This document shows, piece after piece, positions 26,077 through 39,900 of a stretch of DNA of 64,000 nt. The notes below the pieces were generated by a model. That model was given only the letters and a program-made list of their open reading frames with translations. It did not search any database and was not told where the DNA came from. Within the stretch, counting starts at the first letter, position 1, and every line of letters starts with the position of its first letter. The DNA lies in contig OU342808.1 of the NCBI GenBank assembly GCA_910591455.2, positions 16,819,121 through 16,883,120 on the forward strand, read 5' to 3'. The position numbers and the translations under genes were made by a program. The stretch comes from Pholis gunnellus. Lineage: Eukaryota > Chordata > Actinopteri > Perciformes > Pholidae.

Positions 26077-26083
26077 ATGCGAG
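26077..26083 (+). CDS. rorb: rorb coding exon 1 (Met-Arg)
   Basis: ATG CGA G followed by donor GTAAGAC gives the Met-Arg-Ala start of the short ROR-beta isoform when joined to exon 2. The ATG has A at -3. An in-frame ATG lies 48 bases upstream at 26029 in a weaker context (C at -3), so a 16-residue N-terminal extension cannot be excluded. Confidence 0.85.
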
Positions 26084-27905
26084 GTAAGACCATCCCACCG
26101 CTCCAAACACCGCCGCATTTTCCCCAAACGCTTCATTCCGCGAAACACACACATGCACACACACACACATTTCACGGCAGGCTTTATCCCACTTTTGGTC
26201 ATAAAAGTTTATTCTGGGAGTTTTTAAGCAGCAAAGCGGGTTTGTCACTCTTTCGCATCCGAGCGGAGTGTGTGTGGCTGCATGTCTCAGCACCTTACAC
26301 TATAAATGTAGCCTATAAACATGTATTTGGGTTCTCTGCGTGCGTGTTTTGTGTCTGAGTGTAATGTGTGTGGAAAAGGCCTAACAATTCATGCCTAAAG
26401 CCATTGGAGTCTGCGATTGTAAATTAAAAGTGGCGCATGATGTTTGATTAAAGCTTTAATAATTGTAGCTCTCGAGCTACCTTCCACACCAACGGAAGCT
26501 GCAGATAGGTTGCTACCAGGTCAGATCAGGTGCTGTGCAAAAAAGACAACTTTATTTCGTTATCTTCTGGGGATAAACTTTATTGGAGACTTTTCTCGCG
26601 CTCCACTAACCCATTTCCGTGACGTTCTGCACCACGCCGGGATGTTGAAATTCAACGTCAATGTCGTCCTGCGCGCACACACACACACACAACACACACA
26701 CTCTTTCTCTCTCTCTTTATCAACACACACACACACACGCACACACACAGGTTAACAACTCGTTCCACTCTCACTAAGCCTTTCCTTGCAGTTATTATTA
26801 AATTCCCTTTAAATCAGGAAAATGCGTTCATTCGTTTCTCCTCAATCAGTATGTGCAGTTTATCGGTCGTTTTATGAATGCTTACATATTTCACCTGATT
26901 ATTATCAGCTGAGTGTGTTTGGATTTGTTTTTATTTACTGGTCTAGTGGAATTATCGCTGACGCAGAGTGGCAACTCTCGTTCAACTGATCTTGAACTCT
27001 GATTTATAAATCTGTTTTTAATTGGGAGCACCTCCTTGTGTGGCTCTCTGGCGGTAGAAACAATTAAACTCATTTAAACTAAGAGTGTTGCAACATCAAG
27101 TTGGCGAGATACATTTTTCATTTAAATTTCACATAAAAAACGTAAAAGGCTTTACTATAATTAAGACAAACATAGGGTGTCAAATTAATATACAGTTTGC
27201 ATCTTCTTAAAAATAAAACACATACTTATACTGACTTTTTACATTGGATTTTGGCCCCATTGAAATCAGATGTTTTGACAGATGATAAATGATGAGCCAG
27301 TATTATTATTTAACTGATTCTTGTTCACATTATTAATTACATGATCATTAATTGTAATGATAAACAGGAGTAATTCAACTAAAAATAAAATTTTATGGGT
27401 TCAACTTAATTTGAATCCAGTTTTTATAAAAAATGAATGTTCAAACATAGCTTAAACTATCCATCCGTCTATCCATCTGTTTACTGATGCTTTTTGTGTT
27501 TGAATGTCATATAAAGCTTCCTGCCACCACAGCTTCAGGCCATCAAACCTCGGGCAACAAAAACATGAGAAGGCCAAACACCTCCCATCTCTCCCTCTGT
27601 CCTTCTCTCTCTTATCCCATGGCAAACTCCTCTGTCATGCACCTTGTATTTTTACCACATTTTAATGGGCCTCGCGACCACTCTCGTGCATGGGAGGCTT
27701 TGGGGGGTATACCGAAAGCTCCTGCTTTCACTTTATAGCAGTGGTTGGTAGAAGAGGCCCCTGAAGCTTCTCTCTCACCCCTCTTTCTCCATGTCTCTCT
27801 CTCTTTCTCCCTCTCTCTCTCCATCTTCCTCTCTCCCTCTGCACGCCCCAAAGGGTTTTGTCAGATAGAATTAAATCAGTGTGGGCCGTGCGGCCCCCAC
27901 TCTCA

Positions 27906-27945
<40 letters not shown>

Positions 27946-30900
27946 AGTCTCGGCTGCCCTTACACAGAAATGTGCTCACAACCACAAGGTTATAAAAAAT
28001 AGAGGCCCCTCATGAGCCGTGGTAATTTAACAATAGCCACAACTCCTGAAGCCCTGACCGAAGATGATGTCACCCCATCGCCTGACCAGGAAATAGACAA
28101 ATAACACAGATTAATATCGTCAGGGCCTTTCAGAATCTCAGAAAATGGCCTATTGTGTTGTTGATTTTTTCAATTTGACTAAGTGTCACATTTTGTTAAC
28201 AAGGTCATTATTTCTGTACTTTTAACGGCAACATGATGATGCTGTTAACAGTTTTCCTCAAAAAAAAAAGAAGTTGCGTTATGAACTTACATCAGTAACA
28301 GTGGCATTGGATTTTTATATTGCAAAAAGTTTCTGTGATAGTAAAGTTTTATTTTCTAGAAATGGGCCTATATAAAAAATAAAAAATGGACAAGAAATAA
28401 AAATGATTCTTTTCCATTTTGATTTGATTTTAATGGATAATAATGTCTGTCATCATTGCATTTAAATGTTAAAAGTCATATATTTCCAGAAATAAAACAC
28501 AACATCTTCAACTTCCTCCAACAAAAAGTTTCATTTAGTTACATTTAATATAAGCACAGTGCTTCTTCTGTTCTAAGACAACCAAATGTACACACTTAGA
28601 GGGATATAAACATATACAGAAATGTACACAACATCACAAACATAAATTGGCTTTGTAGACATGTATCCTGCATGTCCATCGTTTAGTTTCCTTACATTTG
28701 TCCTCTTTAACCTTTGTGTTACTGGTAGCCTAAGAGCTTATACACCACTTAGATGGACCCGGTCAGACAGGTCAAAGAGTTCAGCGATGGAGGGAGCAAC
28801 AAGGGAGGAGGTGATGACAGCGTCATTTCATCTCCTCTGTTAGCGATATGTGTCAATCAATCACAATCTCCCATGCTCCTTCAACATGGGAAAAGATAGG
28901 ACGACAGAAAATAGGAGAGTGTGATAAAGCAAGAAACCAGTAAGGTGATGACAAGCAGTGTCAAAAAAAGAGCACAGAAAAAAGTGTTAGGCTACAATCT
29001 ACAGACAACATGATGACAACATTAGTGTTATTTCAATTTCAACGTCATTCCTATTACCTCGCACGATGGTATGTTGCTCTCATACAAACACAGAAAGCAC
29101 TGAAAATAGATGCACGGACACACAAACAGCTGCAATACTACGCATGACGGCCTCATGCCAATAGAATTAGTCCAATCCTGCTTTGCTTCGGAGGCTTGTG
29201 TTAGCATTGATTTGTCCGATTCTAAAGCATGCCGGGATCAATTTTTAGTCGAAGCCAACGGAAGTTTAGATAAATCTATGGCTCGTATTTGGCATGGATA
29301 AATGTATATAACTTTTAGATTTAGATCCACAAGCAAAAATTAAAAAAATATTCAGTATGTTTTTGTTGTTGTAATGTTTGTTCCTATTATTTGTTATAAT
29401 ATGTATGAAATCGGTCAATGTGTTAATAACATATTGGTACTGTAACACCCTTATTTAGCATTAAAAAGCAAACATAAACAAGTGCTTTATAACACACCAT
29501 AAAAGTATTTATTCATGTTTTTGTCAACAACCATAACTCCTCCTGCGGACACCCATAAACAGATAACGAATGACAATATAGTAAAACACAGTTGCAATAA
29601 AATAAAATATGTCTACATAGGAGAAGTTATAATTGTTTACAAATACTAGACATTAATAAACACTTAAAATACCTTATATCTGCTTACAACTACATTGCAG
29701 TACGTTATAAAACCTTAAATGTTTCTATAGTGCTTAAAAATGCTACATGGGGGGGGGTTAAGATAACAATGAGAGAAACATATAAAGTGTCTCAAAAGAT
29801 TACTAAAATCATTAACAGTGAGTCTATATTAAACACCTGTGATACCAGAAGTTGGCACAAATAGCAACAATGAACAACTGTGACAAATAGAAACTGGCAT
29901 ACTTTGTACTGATTGATGGGGGGGGGGGGGGGGGGGGCTATTTGGAAACCAGCAGCACCATCCTCAGTCAGAAACAGCAGGTTGGCACACAGCTTGTGTC
30001 ACCAAATCACTGTTTTCCATTGTTGCCATGAAATCACTTATTGTGCACATAGTCAGCACCTGGCCTGAGCGAATCTCCGATTTGCAGTGTTATCAGGGTT
30101 CTGTGTGGTCTGTTGTCGAGCTCGGAGTTGTTGATTGTGTTGTTTATTGTGCGTTTGTGCTGACTAATGGCCCAGTGTTATGTAAGAAGAGAGGAGAGAT
30201 TACCCCAAACCCATGCAGGCCACACTGTTAATCCCTCAACACAGCCCCACTGACTGACCGAGGAACCGCCAGAGTACTGTTGCAATACACGCAAGCTTAC
30301 ATTCAGGACTCACTTCCCTCTGTCTTTTCACTTGTCTTGATAAACCCACAGTCTACTCCTCACCTAGTGTGTCTGCCTGACCTTTTTTCAAGCCGTCAAC
30401 CAAAACCATCGCACCATGCTGTGTGTGTGTGTGGCCTGAATAGCACTTCTGTGGTCCCACTGAGCCGCTATCATAGCTCGTGTTTGTTTAGCATGTGCTC
30501 AGCGTGCGCTCCATGTTGGTTTTATCCCTTTGCGGCTGTCTGGTGGAGTCTAGGCGAACAGTTTTTCTCCTCAGTCAATTCTCTCTCTCTTATTTTTAAT
30601 CTTTATACACACAAAGCGTGGGCTATACGGCACGCTTCGGTTTGTGTCTCCACTTTATCTTAGCCAGGAGGGATTTCAGCCTGAACCACTCCTAAACTCT
30701 AAATCTGCCTTGAAGTCATAGAGTCCTCTGACAGCTCCTTCTGTTTTGTCAGTTTTACTCATCCATGAAGCCAGCATGTCTCAATGGAGGCACAATAATA
30801 TTCAATATTCACATTTTCCTTCGATTTGCATTGAAGTAAAACAAACGGGGGAAGAGGGTGACTGCGCTTGTTAAGAGCAGAAACCGAGTAATGTATGAAC

Positions 30901-33900
30901 AGAGGGACCATAGATATTATTGGATGGGTAGCTTTTATTAAAATAAATATGTAAATGCTCATATCGAGATCACTTGAGCAGGAATTGAGTTGTGCTTTCT
31001 CACAATCAGTCAGAGATATAGAGTGCAATGTTTGATAGTCCAAAGTCAGAGAGCAGGTTCACCTGCACTTCTGTTTTCAAGAACTATAACATCTACTATT
31101 GGATTAATGCAGGAGTAAAGAGCATTTTGGAAGCGGGAAATTTGTAATGGACATGGCTTTTTTTCTCTTCCATTTCAGTCTCTTTGGGAATGAAAGTATT
31201 TCCTTTTTATGGACTGCTCTTCAAAAATTAAATTATTTGAGAATCTATGAATTGAATAAATGTTTTAAGAAAGTCTTAAAATGCAGGAGATAGAGAGAAA
31301 GTAGAGAAGGGAGCATGTGAGTGAGTGAATGAGTGAGATAAGAAAAGAGAGAGCAAGTCAGAGACAGACTCAAGACTTATATAATAGAGTAATCGTTCAT
31401 GTGTGTGCTTCAGCAAGAGTGTGTGTATATGTGCAAATGTAAGGGATAACAGGGTAGAGGGTGGATAAAACAGTAGAATGTGTTTACTTGCATGCACATT
31501 GACACACACACACACACACAAACAAAGGTACAGACTGCCCTGTCCTCACAATACACTTGCAAACCAGCCCTTAGCAATGAATAACGCCAGCACCCGTAAT
31601 AGTGGCGTCCAAAGTCCACACTTGCAAACTACCTACTAGACTTTTGCTAACACTCAAAGCAGATTAGTCCATATACTGTAGGTTTGTCTCAGTGTTATAT
31701 TCATATTTCTTAAGGTTAAAAAACATTGGTTTATATTTTGAAAACGCAGTCTTGAAGCTTAAAACAAAGCTGTTTTTCTTATTTCTTTACTTAATTAAAA
31801 AGAGACATGGTTTTCATTCCAAAAATAATATGAACAACAGGGATTACTTGCAGATACTGTATTGCTTTTAACTGAGACTACTTGCGCATGAAAAAGCAGC
31901 ATTTGTCTCCAAAAAGATTCAAAGAGGAGGATGCAAAAAGACACTCCAAATTATCTATTTGAGATGTCAAGACCATGTTGCTGAATGTCTATACTCTGTG
32001 AAGGTGTTCAGTGTTGGCAGGTGCATAACACGCACTAGCAACAATAAGCCTATAATATGACTTAACCTACTACGGCATCTTTTCTTAATGACAAAGATTA
32101 GCCTGTTTTAGTGCTTGTAATCTCATTGAAGAGACTCTTATTAGGTCTATCTTTCTTTCTCTCTCTCTCTCTGTCCAAATCCTGAGTAACCGTGAGTTTG
32201 TGTGTGTGTGTTCTATTGTGTGTCCTGTGGCTGTTGATGTGAGGTCTCCTGTCGTTCACAAAGAGAGCGTGATTATGAAACCAAGACTGCTGCTTTCGCT
32301 CGCTCTCTCGACTCAGATTTAACGTTCATAACGCATTCTGTTAAATCATCCCACTAGAGAGTGAGAGAGTGAGAGAGAGAGAGAGTGAGAGAGAGAGAGA
32401 GCAGGTGAAGAGCAGAGTTGGCCGGGGAAAGCAGAGCCGAGCTGTGTGATAGTCTTTGTGATCAATTTGCCTCTATGAGAGATGCCCCTGGGGCCACTTT
32501 GGGGAGAACCTTGTTAGGCTGAGTTAAATTGTTGCCCGAGGCGAGCTATTAGCGGCCATCCCTGAGAGAGGACACACACATAGACTCACACACATGCGTG
32601 CTCACACAGTTGCTTAAACAGACACACTGAAACGCACACATTCCAACTGAACTCAAACAGAAACTCATTCATATGTTCGCGTTCAAACTGACAGTTTCAC
32701 TCTAAAAGGAATACATAAATCCACAACCACTGGGGGCAAGAATCTTTACTTTAGTAGTAATACCACAATGTAAAAGTTGGGTTCACAACCATGACTTTTA
32801 ATTAGAAAAAATGTGGCGAATTCGCATACCGGTTATGCGCTTGCATAACCGGTATGTTTGAAAGTATCAAAAGTAAGAGTGCTCATAGCTGGCCCTTTAA
32901 TATTATATTTATGTAATCTGACAATTATTATTGCTTCATTAACGTATAGCCATAAGCGCAATAAATATAAACAGTGTGTTGTGGTGTGCTTTATAAACAG
33001 TTGGGTAGTTTAATCTATAACAATACATGATATTTTATCTGTGGATCATATGTCTATCTAAGCTAAGTAACTAGTGACTTTCAGACAAATGTAGTGTGGT
33101 TATACAATATTTCCTCTAAAATGTACTAGAGTAGAAGAATTAAGCAGCACAATGACTTCATTACTTTCTATCACTGCACGCAAGTGCACTTTCCTTACGT
33201 GCACACACAAATGTTTATACATTATGTAAATATACTTTCTCACAAACATTATCAACATCATCAGGAAATATTTTCTATTTTTCTCTCAGTGATTTTATTC
33301 AGTCAACTATTCATATTAAGTGCTGCTCTATTCATTAAAGCTTTGAAATCCATTCGACCTCACTCATGTTGATGCTCCTGTTTTATCTGACTGACCAGCA
33401 CACTATCACAATAGGATGCGACACCAAGGACACATTTCTCTACACATTATCTAAGAACTGAAAGCAATTTTCTGTCTGTCTCTCCATGGATTCCCCTCTC
33501 TTTCTATCTCTTTCTACACTGGAATGGCCACCTTTCCTCTCCCTTCCCCCTCAAAGACACACACACACACAGACGCACACACACACTGTCATCTACAATT
33601 AGGCTCAAGAGAAACAACACAGGAGGAGGAGCGTGAGGTTACGGAAGGATGAAGACATGGCCAACCAAACATTATTTTCTCACCTCACGACAGGATCTCA
33701 GTCAGTGTGTGTGAAAACATATTCTTCTCTGCATCCGCACAAAACATAAACACCACAGCCACGCTCTGTGCTTTAACAGCTCAGTGTGCACACATGTCCG
33801 CCATCGTGAGGGTGAAGGCGTGAGAGAGAAAAAAAATATATACATATATAAGAGAGCTTAAAGCACTCTTTGTGTGTGTTTTTGTGTGTGTGTGTGTGTG

Positions 33901-36900
33901 TGCATATCAGTAAGAGTGCCTCAGTGTGTGTGTATTCTCATGGTTGATTTCAGGACGGTAATGACCAGATGCAGACCTCTCACACTTGGACTCGTTCCTT
34001 CCACCCTGATGCACTCTCTCAGTCCTTAAGGAAAGGTCAAAGGCTGCCAGGGTCCTACAGGTCATCCAGGGGGTTGGAGTGTGAGTGTACGCCTGTGTGT
34101 GTGTGTGTATACAGTGACCATGAGAGGCAGATCTGAGAAGGCAGATGGACAGACTGTGTGTGTGTGTGTTTGTGTGTGTGTGTATATATATGTGTTCAGG
34201 CAGGGGTTGGGTTTACCCTGTGGATTTTTTCCCACGCCTCATCTCTTATCCATCTGAGGACACATGCACTGGGTGGGAGACTGCGTGTGTGTGTGTGTAG
34301 GGGGGAAGAAGGGGCCAGCATAGAAATCATACAGTAAAGTCTGCTTTTTCAAAAGCAGTTTGCAGTAATGTATGCATTCAAGCATGTCTGAATGTGCCTC
34401 TGTCTGTCTGAACGTGTCTCTGCGAGTGTGTGTGTGTGTGTGTGTGCATGTGAATCGATGCACTGGATGACAGCCAGTGGCCCCCTTCTGTTCCCTCTCA
34501 GTGGCGTCCAATCACGCCGCTGCAAAGCATTCTATGAGCAAACCGCAGCTGATCCCAGACCTGCTATCTGAGCAATTACCCAGAGTGCTTTGGTGCCACA
34601 TGGCAGGCTGGACAAGCTCATGCCCTCTGACATACAGCAAGGGGGGAGGGCGAGAGAGACTGTTTTACTGACTGTTTGTACGTGTGTGTTTATGTGTGTG
34701 TGTGTGTGTGGGGGGGGGTTACGATAGACTGATGGGAAAAGCGGAGGTTGGGGGTGGTAGCATGTATGCTCATGCAGCAACAGTGTGACTGTCTATATTA
34801 CTCAGTGGACAAAGACATGCTTGGCGGTGAGGGATGGTGATGGGGGAGGGGAGATGGGCACGCTGCTTGGCATTATCATTATTACTATAACACACTGAAC
34901 AGCAGACTGGACAAACAAAGAAAAAACGGTGCAGGACTGTGTCATCTTGTATTAATGAGGATGGTTCATGTTAGCATGTCAGCGTTACATTTATCAATCA
35001 GATCTAGATGTTTGAGTGAGGGATGATAATCGCTGCCATTGAGCTCACTGTTGCTGTTTAGAGTTGCAACGAATTATTGTCTCAATGGATTCATTAAACG
35101 CGCTATAAAATGTCTGAAAATAGTGAATTTACATTCAATTTTCCCCAATGTGCAAGGTGTCCTCTTCAGTTGACTCATTTTGTCTGATCAACAGTCCAAA
35201 TATCACAGAAACTTAATTCTCAATGATATAATCCAGAGAAAAGCAGAAAAATTACAAAAAAGACCGAACCAGAGAATGATTGGCAGTTTTGCCTAAATTA
35301 CTAGCAATTGAAATTCCGCTGATCAACTAATCAATTCATTATATCCGGGGCTCTCGAGTATAATTTCACTATTTGGCAAAAAAATACTTTTGAAAAACTC
35401 AAAGCAATGTTTCTTTTCAGAGATCATTACTGTTTTATTTCAACCATAGAAATTACGACCAGATTTTTGCTAAATTAAATAATATTTTCAGCCTATTTTA
35501 GATTGTATTTCATTCCGTAAAGTCCTGTTATAGCTGCTTATGTTTAGTTGCCAATCAACATTTGAGAAGCTTGGCTTCTTTTGTTAAATGTATAACGTTT
35601 TTGTTTTTTTCAGGAGAACATATTTATATCTCTCATGTTTGAGTTTCCAAAAAAGTATTGTTTTTGTTTATAAATATTGGTACAAATAAGAATTGCATAT
35701 ATTCAGTTGCAGTGGCCACCAAGGCTCACAAACAATGACATTTATGATATATACTGTACACTGTCGCAAAAGGAGAGAGCACATACAGTATGGAAGACAG
35801 ATGAAAGTGAGCAAAATGCACTTTATTTTATTAATTTTTCTAAGGAGAGCAGATAGTCCACCACTCTTCAATAATTTCTTTGATGTTTCAGATAGTAAAA
35901 ACTGACGGGGAAAAAGAAAAGTGTGACAGCACATACTGCAAGTCTGTTTGAAACCATATGCAGTGGCAGTGTTTCATTGATTTTAATGGGACAGTATGAT
36001 GTGAAAACATGACAGAAGACACAAGGGAGATAACCCAAGCAGCACTGCGATACGCTATTCCCAGCTGTGTGTGTTAATCCACTCAGCGATCACGCCAACA
36101 AAAGTTTTCTCGGTGGTTTTCATCATCGGCGGAGGGGAAAAAAACGCTTGTTCCTCTCTAAGCTCTATGTGACAAGGAAGACAGAGCTACGCTGAGAGAT
36201 GGAAATAGATCATGAAATACAGAAACTGAAATGATTTCCCAGTCACACAGCCACTTACAGCGAGGAGGAACACTCAGAGACAAATGCAAAAAGTGGAATG
36301 GATGGTGAACAGTGATTGCATATTTCACAGTATATAGACATCTAAGACCAGCGCCGGAGTTGTTCAGATTTAACAAGGAGTGGTGGGGGGTAAAGTGCTG
36401 ATCTCCTTTATTTTCCCAGAAGATATCTAGTTAACAGGCGAGAAGCTATGCATATATTTAATGAAGTGGAGATACCACCCACATTCATCCCCAACAAATC
36501 AACCCCAGGGAGTACAGTAGGAGTTGTTCTTGCCTTTCTTAAGTGCCTTACATTGAAAAAAGTTATGGTAGAAAGTGATTTCAACTGTTCCATAAGCTGT
36601 AATACTACAGCACCAACCTTCTGTGTTACTGCACGATATTGTGTGGGTTGCTCTGGGTATGTTTCTGTTATAGACCCACCCCGCAGGCTGAATAAATGAA
36701 ACATGCATTGCCAGTCTGTCCATCTTGAAACACACACACATGCACACAAACACACATGTAAGCTCAACATGTATAGCAGCACCTAGTGGCAATGATTTGC
36801 TGTTACATTGTCATCATAAATGGGGAGAACTGCCCTTTAAAACGGTCATTTGTGTGTAACCCTTATGCGTCTTTAGATGAATTATCATTAAAATATTGGT

Positions 36901-39900
36901 GCTAGGCTGCTGCTTTTTTTTTCTGCAGTGCAATGTAGATAATTAGGACTATATTTAGAGACAGGGCCAGCTCAGGAAATACACATGAGATCCTCACTTC
37001 ATTAAAAATCAATTATCATAACACACGTGCCAGCGCAATACAGCCCTCATGGCCACAATCCGCTACACACACACACACGCACGTCTGCAAACTCTCACTG
37101 TAGTGCAATACATGTAGCGCACACTACGACTACCTCAGTTCTTTGTGAAATTCATCTCTTGTTAGTTCTCTCCATCTTTTTTCTCCCTCAAGAGATTGTG
37201 CGGGCCTGATCCTCCTCTTAGCTGAGGAATCGCCAGTGTTGTAGTCCCGCTCTTACATAATAACCTCGGGATAACACTCGTGCTCCCGTTAGCAGAGGAC
37301 GCTGTCATTCACTCAGCTCAGACTGAGTCAACTCAGGTTGGAAAGAAGGCCCTCCCACCCCTGTGAAAGACATGTAGCTAAGAGCAAAATGATGTTGGGG
37401 AAAAAAAGAAGTGGGTTTTTTTTTTTCCACTATGGTTTTGTTTGGAAACGGATGCCCGTCAAGAGAGGTTAGGGGAATAGCTGCATTAGAGACCTTTCTC
37501 TGCAAGTGCTACTCTATTTTAGAAGTTCACTTTTTCTAAAGCTTTGAAGCTGTAAGATTGCTTCTGTAATGTAAAACCATGAAAACAAATACCCCCCGAA
37601 AAAACCATTATCACGCATCCTAACTTTGAAAACAATGACAACACAGCCTCTTCGAAACACCCGACAGATAACACGTCTTAATGCTGCCGTAATCCACAGC
37701 TGAAGTGTAACAAGGCAGCAAGCATGTATTGTTGACTGGATATGGAAGTGGGAGTCCTTTGGTAAACAATTCACAAAGCCTCCGCCGCTGAGAGAGGGCG
37801 ACAGGATGAACACTGACGATAGAATGAGTTGGCTCCACACACACCGATGACATCACTTCCTTTAAGAGTGTGACAGCTTAGCACATTATCGCTGTGACAG
37901 CCAGACGACTGCAGCGAGTGGGTGGTCACCCTGGCAACAGCAATGCTGTCATGACCGTCTCCCGATATCCTACCTGACAGTCCCTGCTGGCAATGAGCAC
38001 AACGTACGCTCAACAATGCTAGCACACACCCACACACACATATTCACAAACACTTTTTGTCAAACACACATAGACATGTACGCATACTTTATCTTTCTCT
38101 GCGTCTTTTTTTACCAGTGAAACGCTCACTCAGACCCTCTCGGAAACACACATTAAAACAATGCACATGCCCACACGCACTTGCTCCTTTGGGCATAATT
38201 ATATGACAAAGACGAGTACAATCGCCCATGGGGTGAAAAAGAAATACAGTGACGATATAATGTAATCACTGGAGAGAAACAGTAAACACACACTCCTCTA
38301 AAAACATAAAGAGCTTTTTCTAAAAAAAAAAAATCAACAGAAACAATAAGTATGTATATCCACACCAAAGCAGCAGCAGGTGTGGGCTAAACACATTCAG
38401 CTTTATCTAAACCCAAAGAGATTCACTTGTTTCATGATTGACAATTTAATCAAAAAGTTTGTCCTAAAGTATGTGATAAACAGTCACAACTCTAAAGCGT
38501 ACAGTGATGCATCGTTGTCTGTTCATAGCTCATATGTGGTCTGTTGATAACAGCCGTGTCCTGGGCGCAACTGACCTGTTTTTCAGACTATAAATAGCGT
38601 TTTTTCAGGCCGCAGTCATTGACAGCTCTGTATATGTGTAGTCTGTGTGGCGTCCCAGTCCAGTGCGCCACTCTGACCCAGTTTGGAGCCAGTTGGCCAA
38701 GAATTGGTGGAAATGGGTCACGTTTTGTGCCGCACCAGAACTCACTGCATAAGCTACGCCACCTCAAGCACACAGTAAAACAGCGCGTTGTTCCGTCCAT
38801 AGGTCATTTATCCACAGACAGTCTACTGTGAAGGGACACAATAGTCTATTGTTGAGGTACTACACGTAAATTATAATTTCACAAGAGACAAATAAAGAGG
38901 GGGAAGGCCCATTCACATCTTAAATGACACTATAAAGATAACTATAACAAAGCATAATGCAATAGGCCTGAAGGACGGTGCATAGTCCAGGATCACGTCA
39001 GACTGGAGGTCAGTTTGTAGTTTGTAGACATGTTTATGTCTCATGATGGCCACAAGGAGGCCATTAAGCAAGTGAATGAATACAGAGAGGACAAACAAAT
39101 GAATGACTACATGAGCATGTTACCTTGTGGATCTGTTAGGTTACTTGTTTCTATAACTGTTCCATCATTATCTCATTATTGACTTTTCTTAACCCGTGTT
39201 GTCCAACAGTGTCAGGGATTTAATGATACTTTAAATTTGAAGCAGTCAATCTTGAAGTGCAGGTAGAGTGTACTGATAGCAGTGACTGTCTATTCCTGTT
39301 CACTCGCTTAGACAAACAGAACTGTCTTCATTGATCCTCATATGGGATTATCCAATTATATACTGTATACTGCACACACATTCCTCCACATACTGTATAC
39401 CTGTGTAGTACACACACTTCATACTTTCAAACCGGAACAATTACACTTGCTCAAATGCACAAAAAGAAACGGATACAACTTCTACAATTACACTTCAGTA
39501 TGCACGCACATACACTCAAGAGACACACTCAGACATACAGGGAAACAAACACACTTCTTCTCTGCAAATACACACCTCTGAAGCACCAACTCAAGCTACA
39601 CTTTAAACGCGTAATATAAAACTGCAAAACGTGTATGTTCACTTCTGCTTGGTGACTTTGTCTATTTCTGAACTTTTCAGAACGTTCATAAAACGTACAG
39701 AATTTCCTACAGATGAGACTATGCAGAGAGATTACATGTGAATGGCTATTTCAGCTGTGGCTAAGCTTATGCTCATCAGAGGAGGGAGCCAGCTCGTCGG
39801 GAAATAATTTAGGATTAGATAGGCTGTCTAATCTCTTTATAGACGGTGTGCCATCTCAGCAGACATACCTGCCTACCTCTACATCCACCTCATATCTCTT

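Noticed and set aside
30280..30663. 127-codon plus-strand frame in rorb intron 1
   Set aside because: No recognisable domain and no supporting splice or conservation evidence; could not be told from chance.
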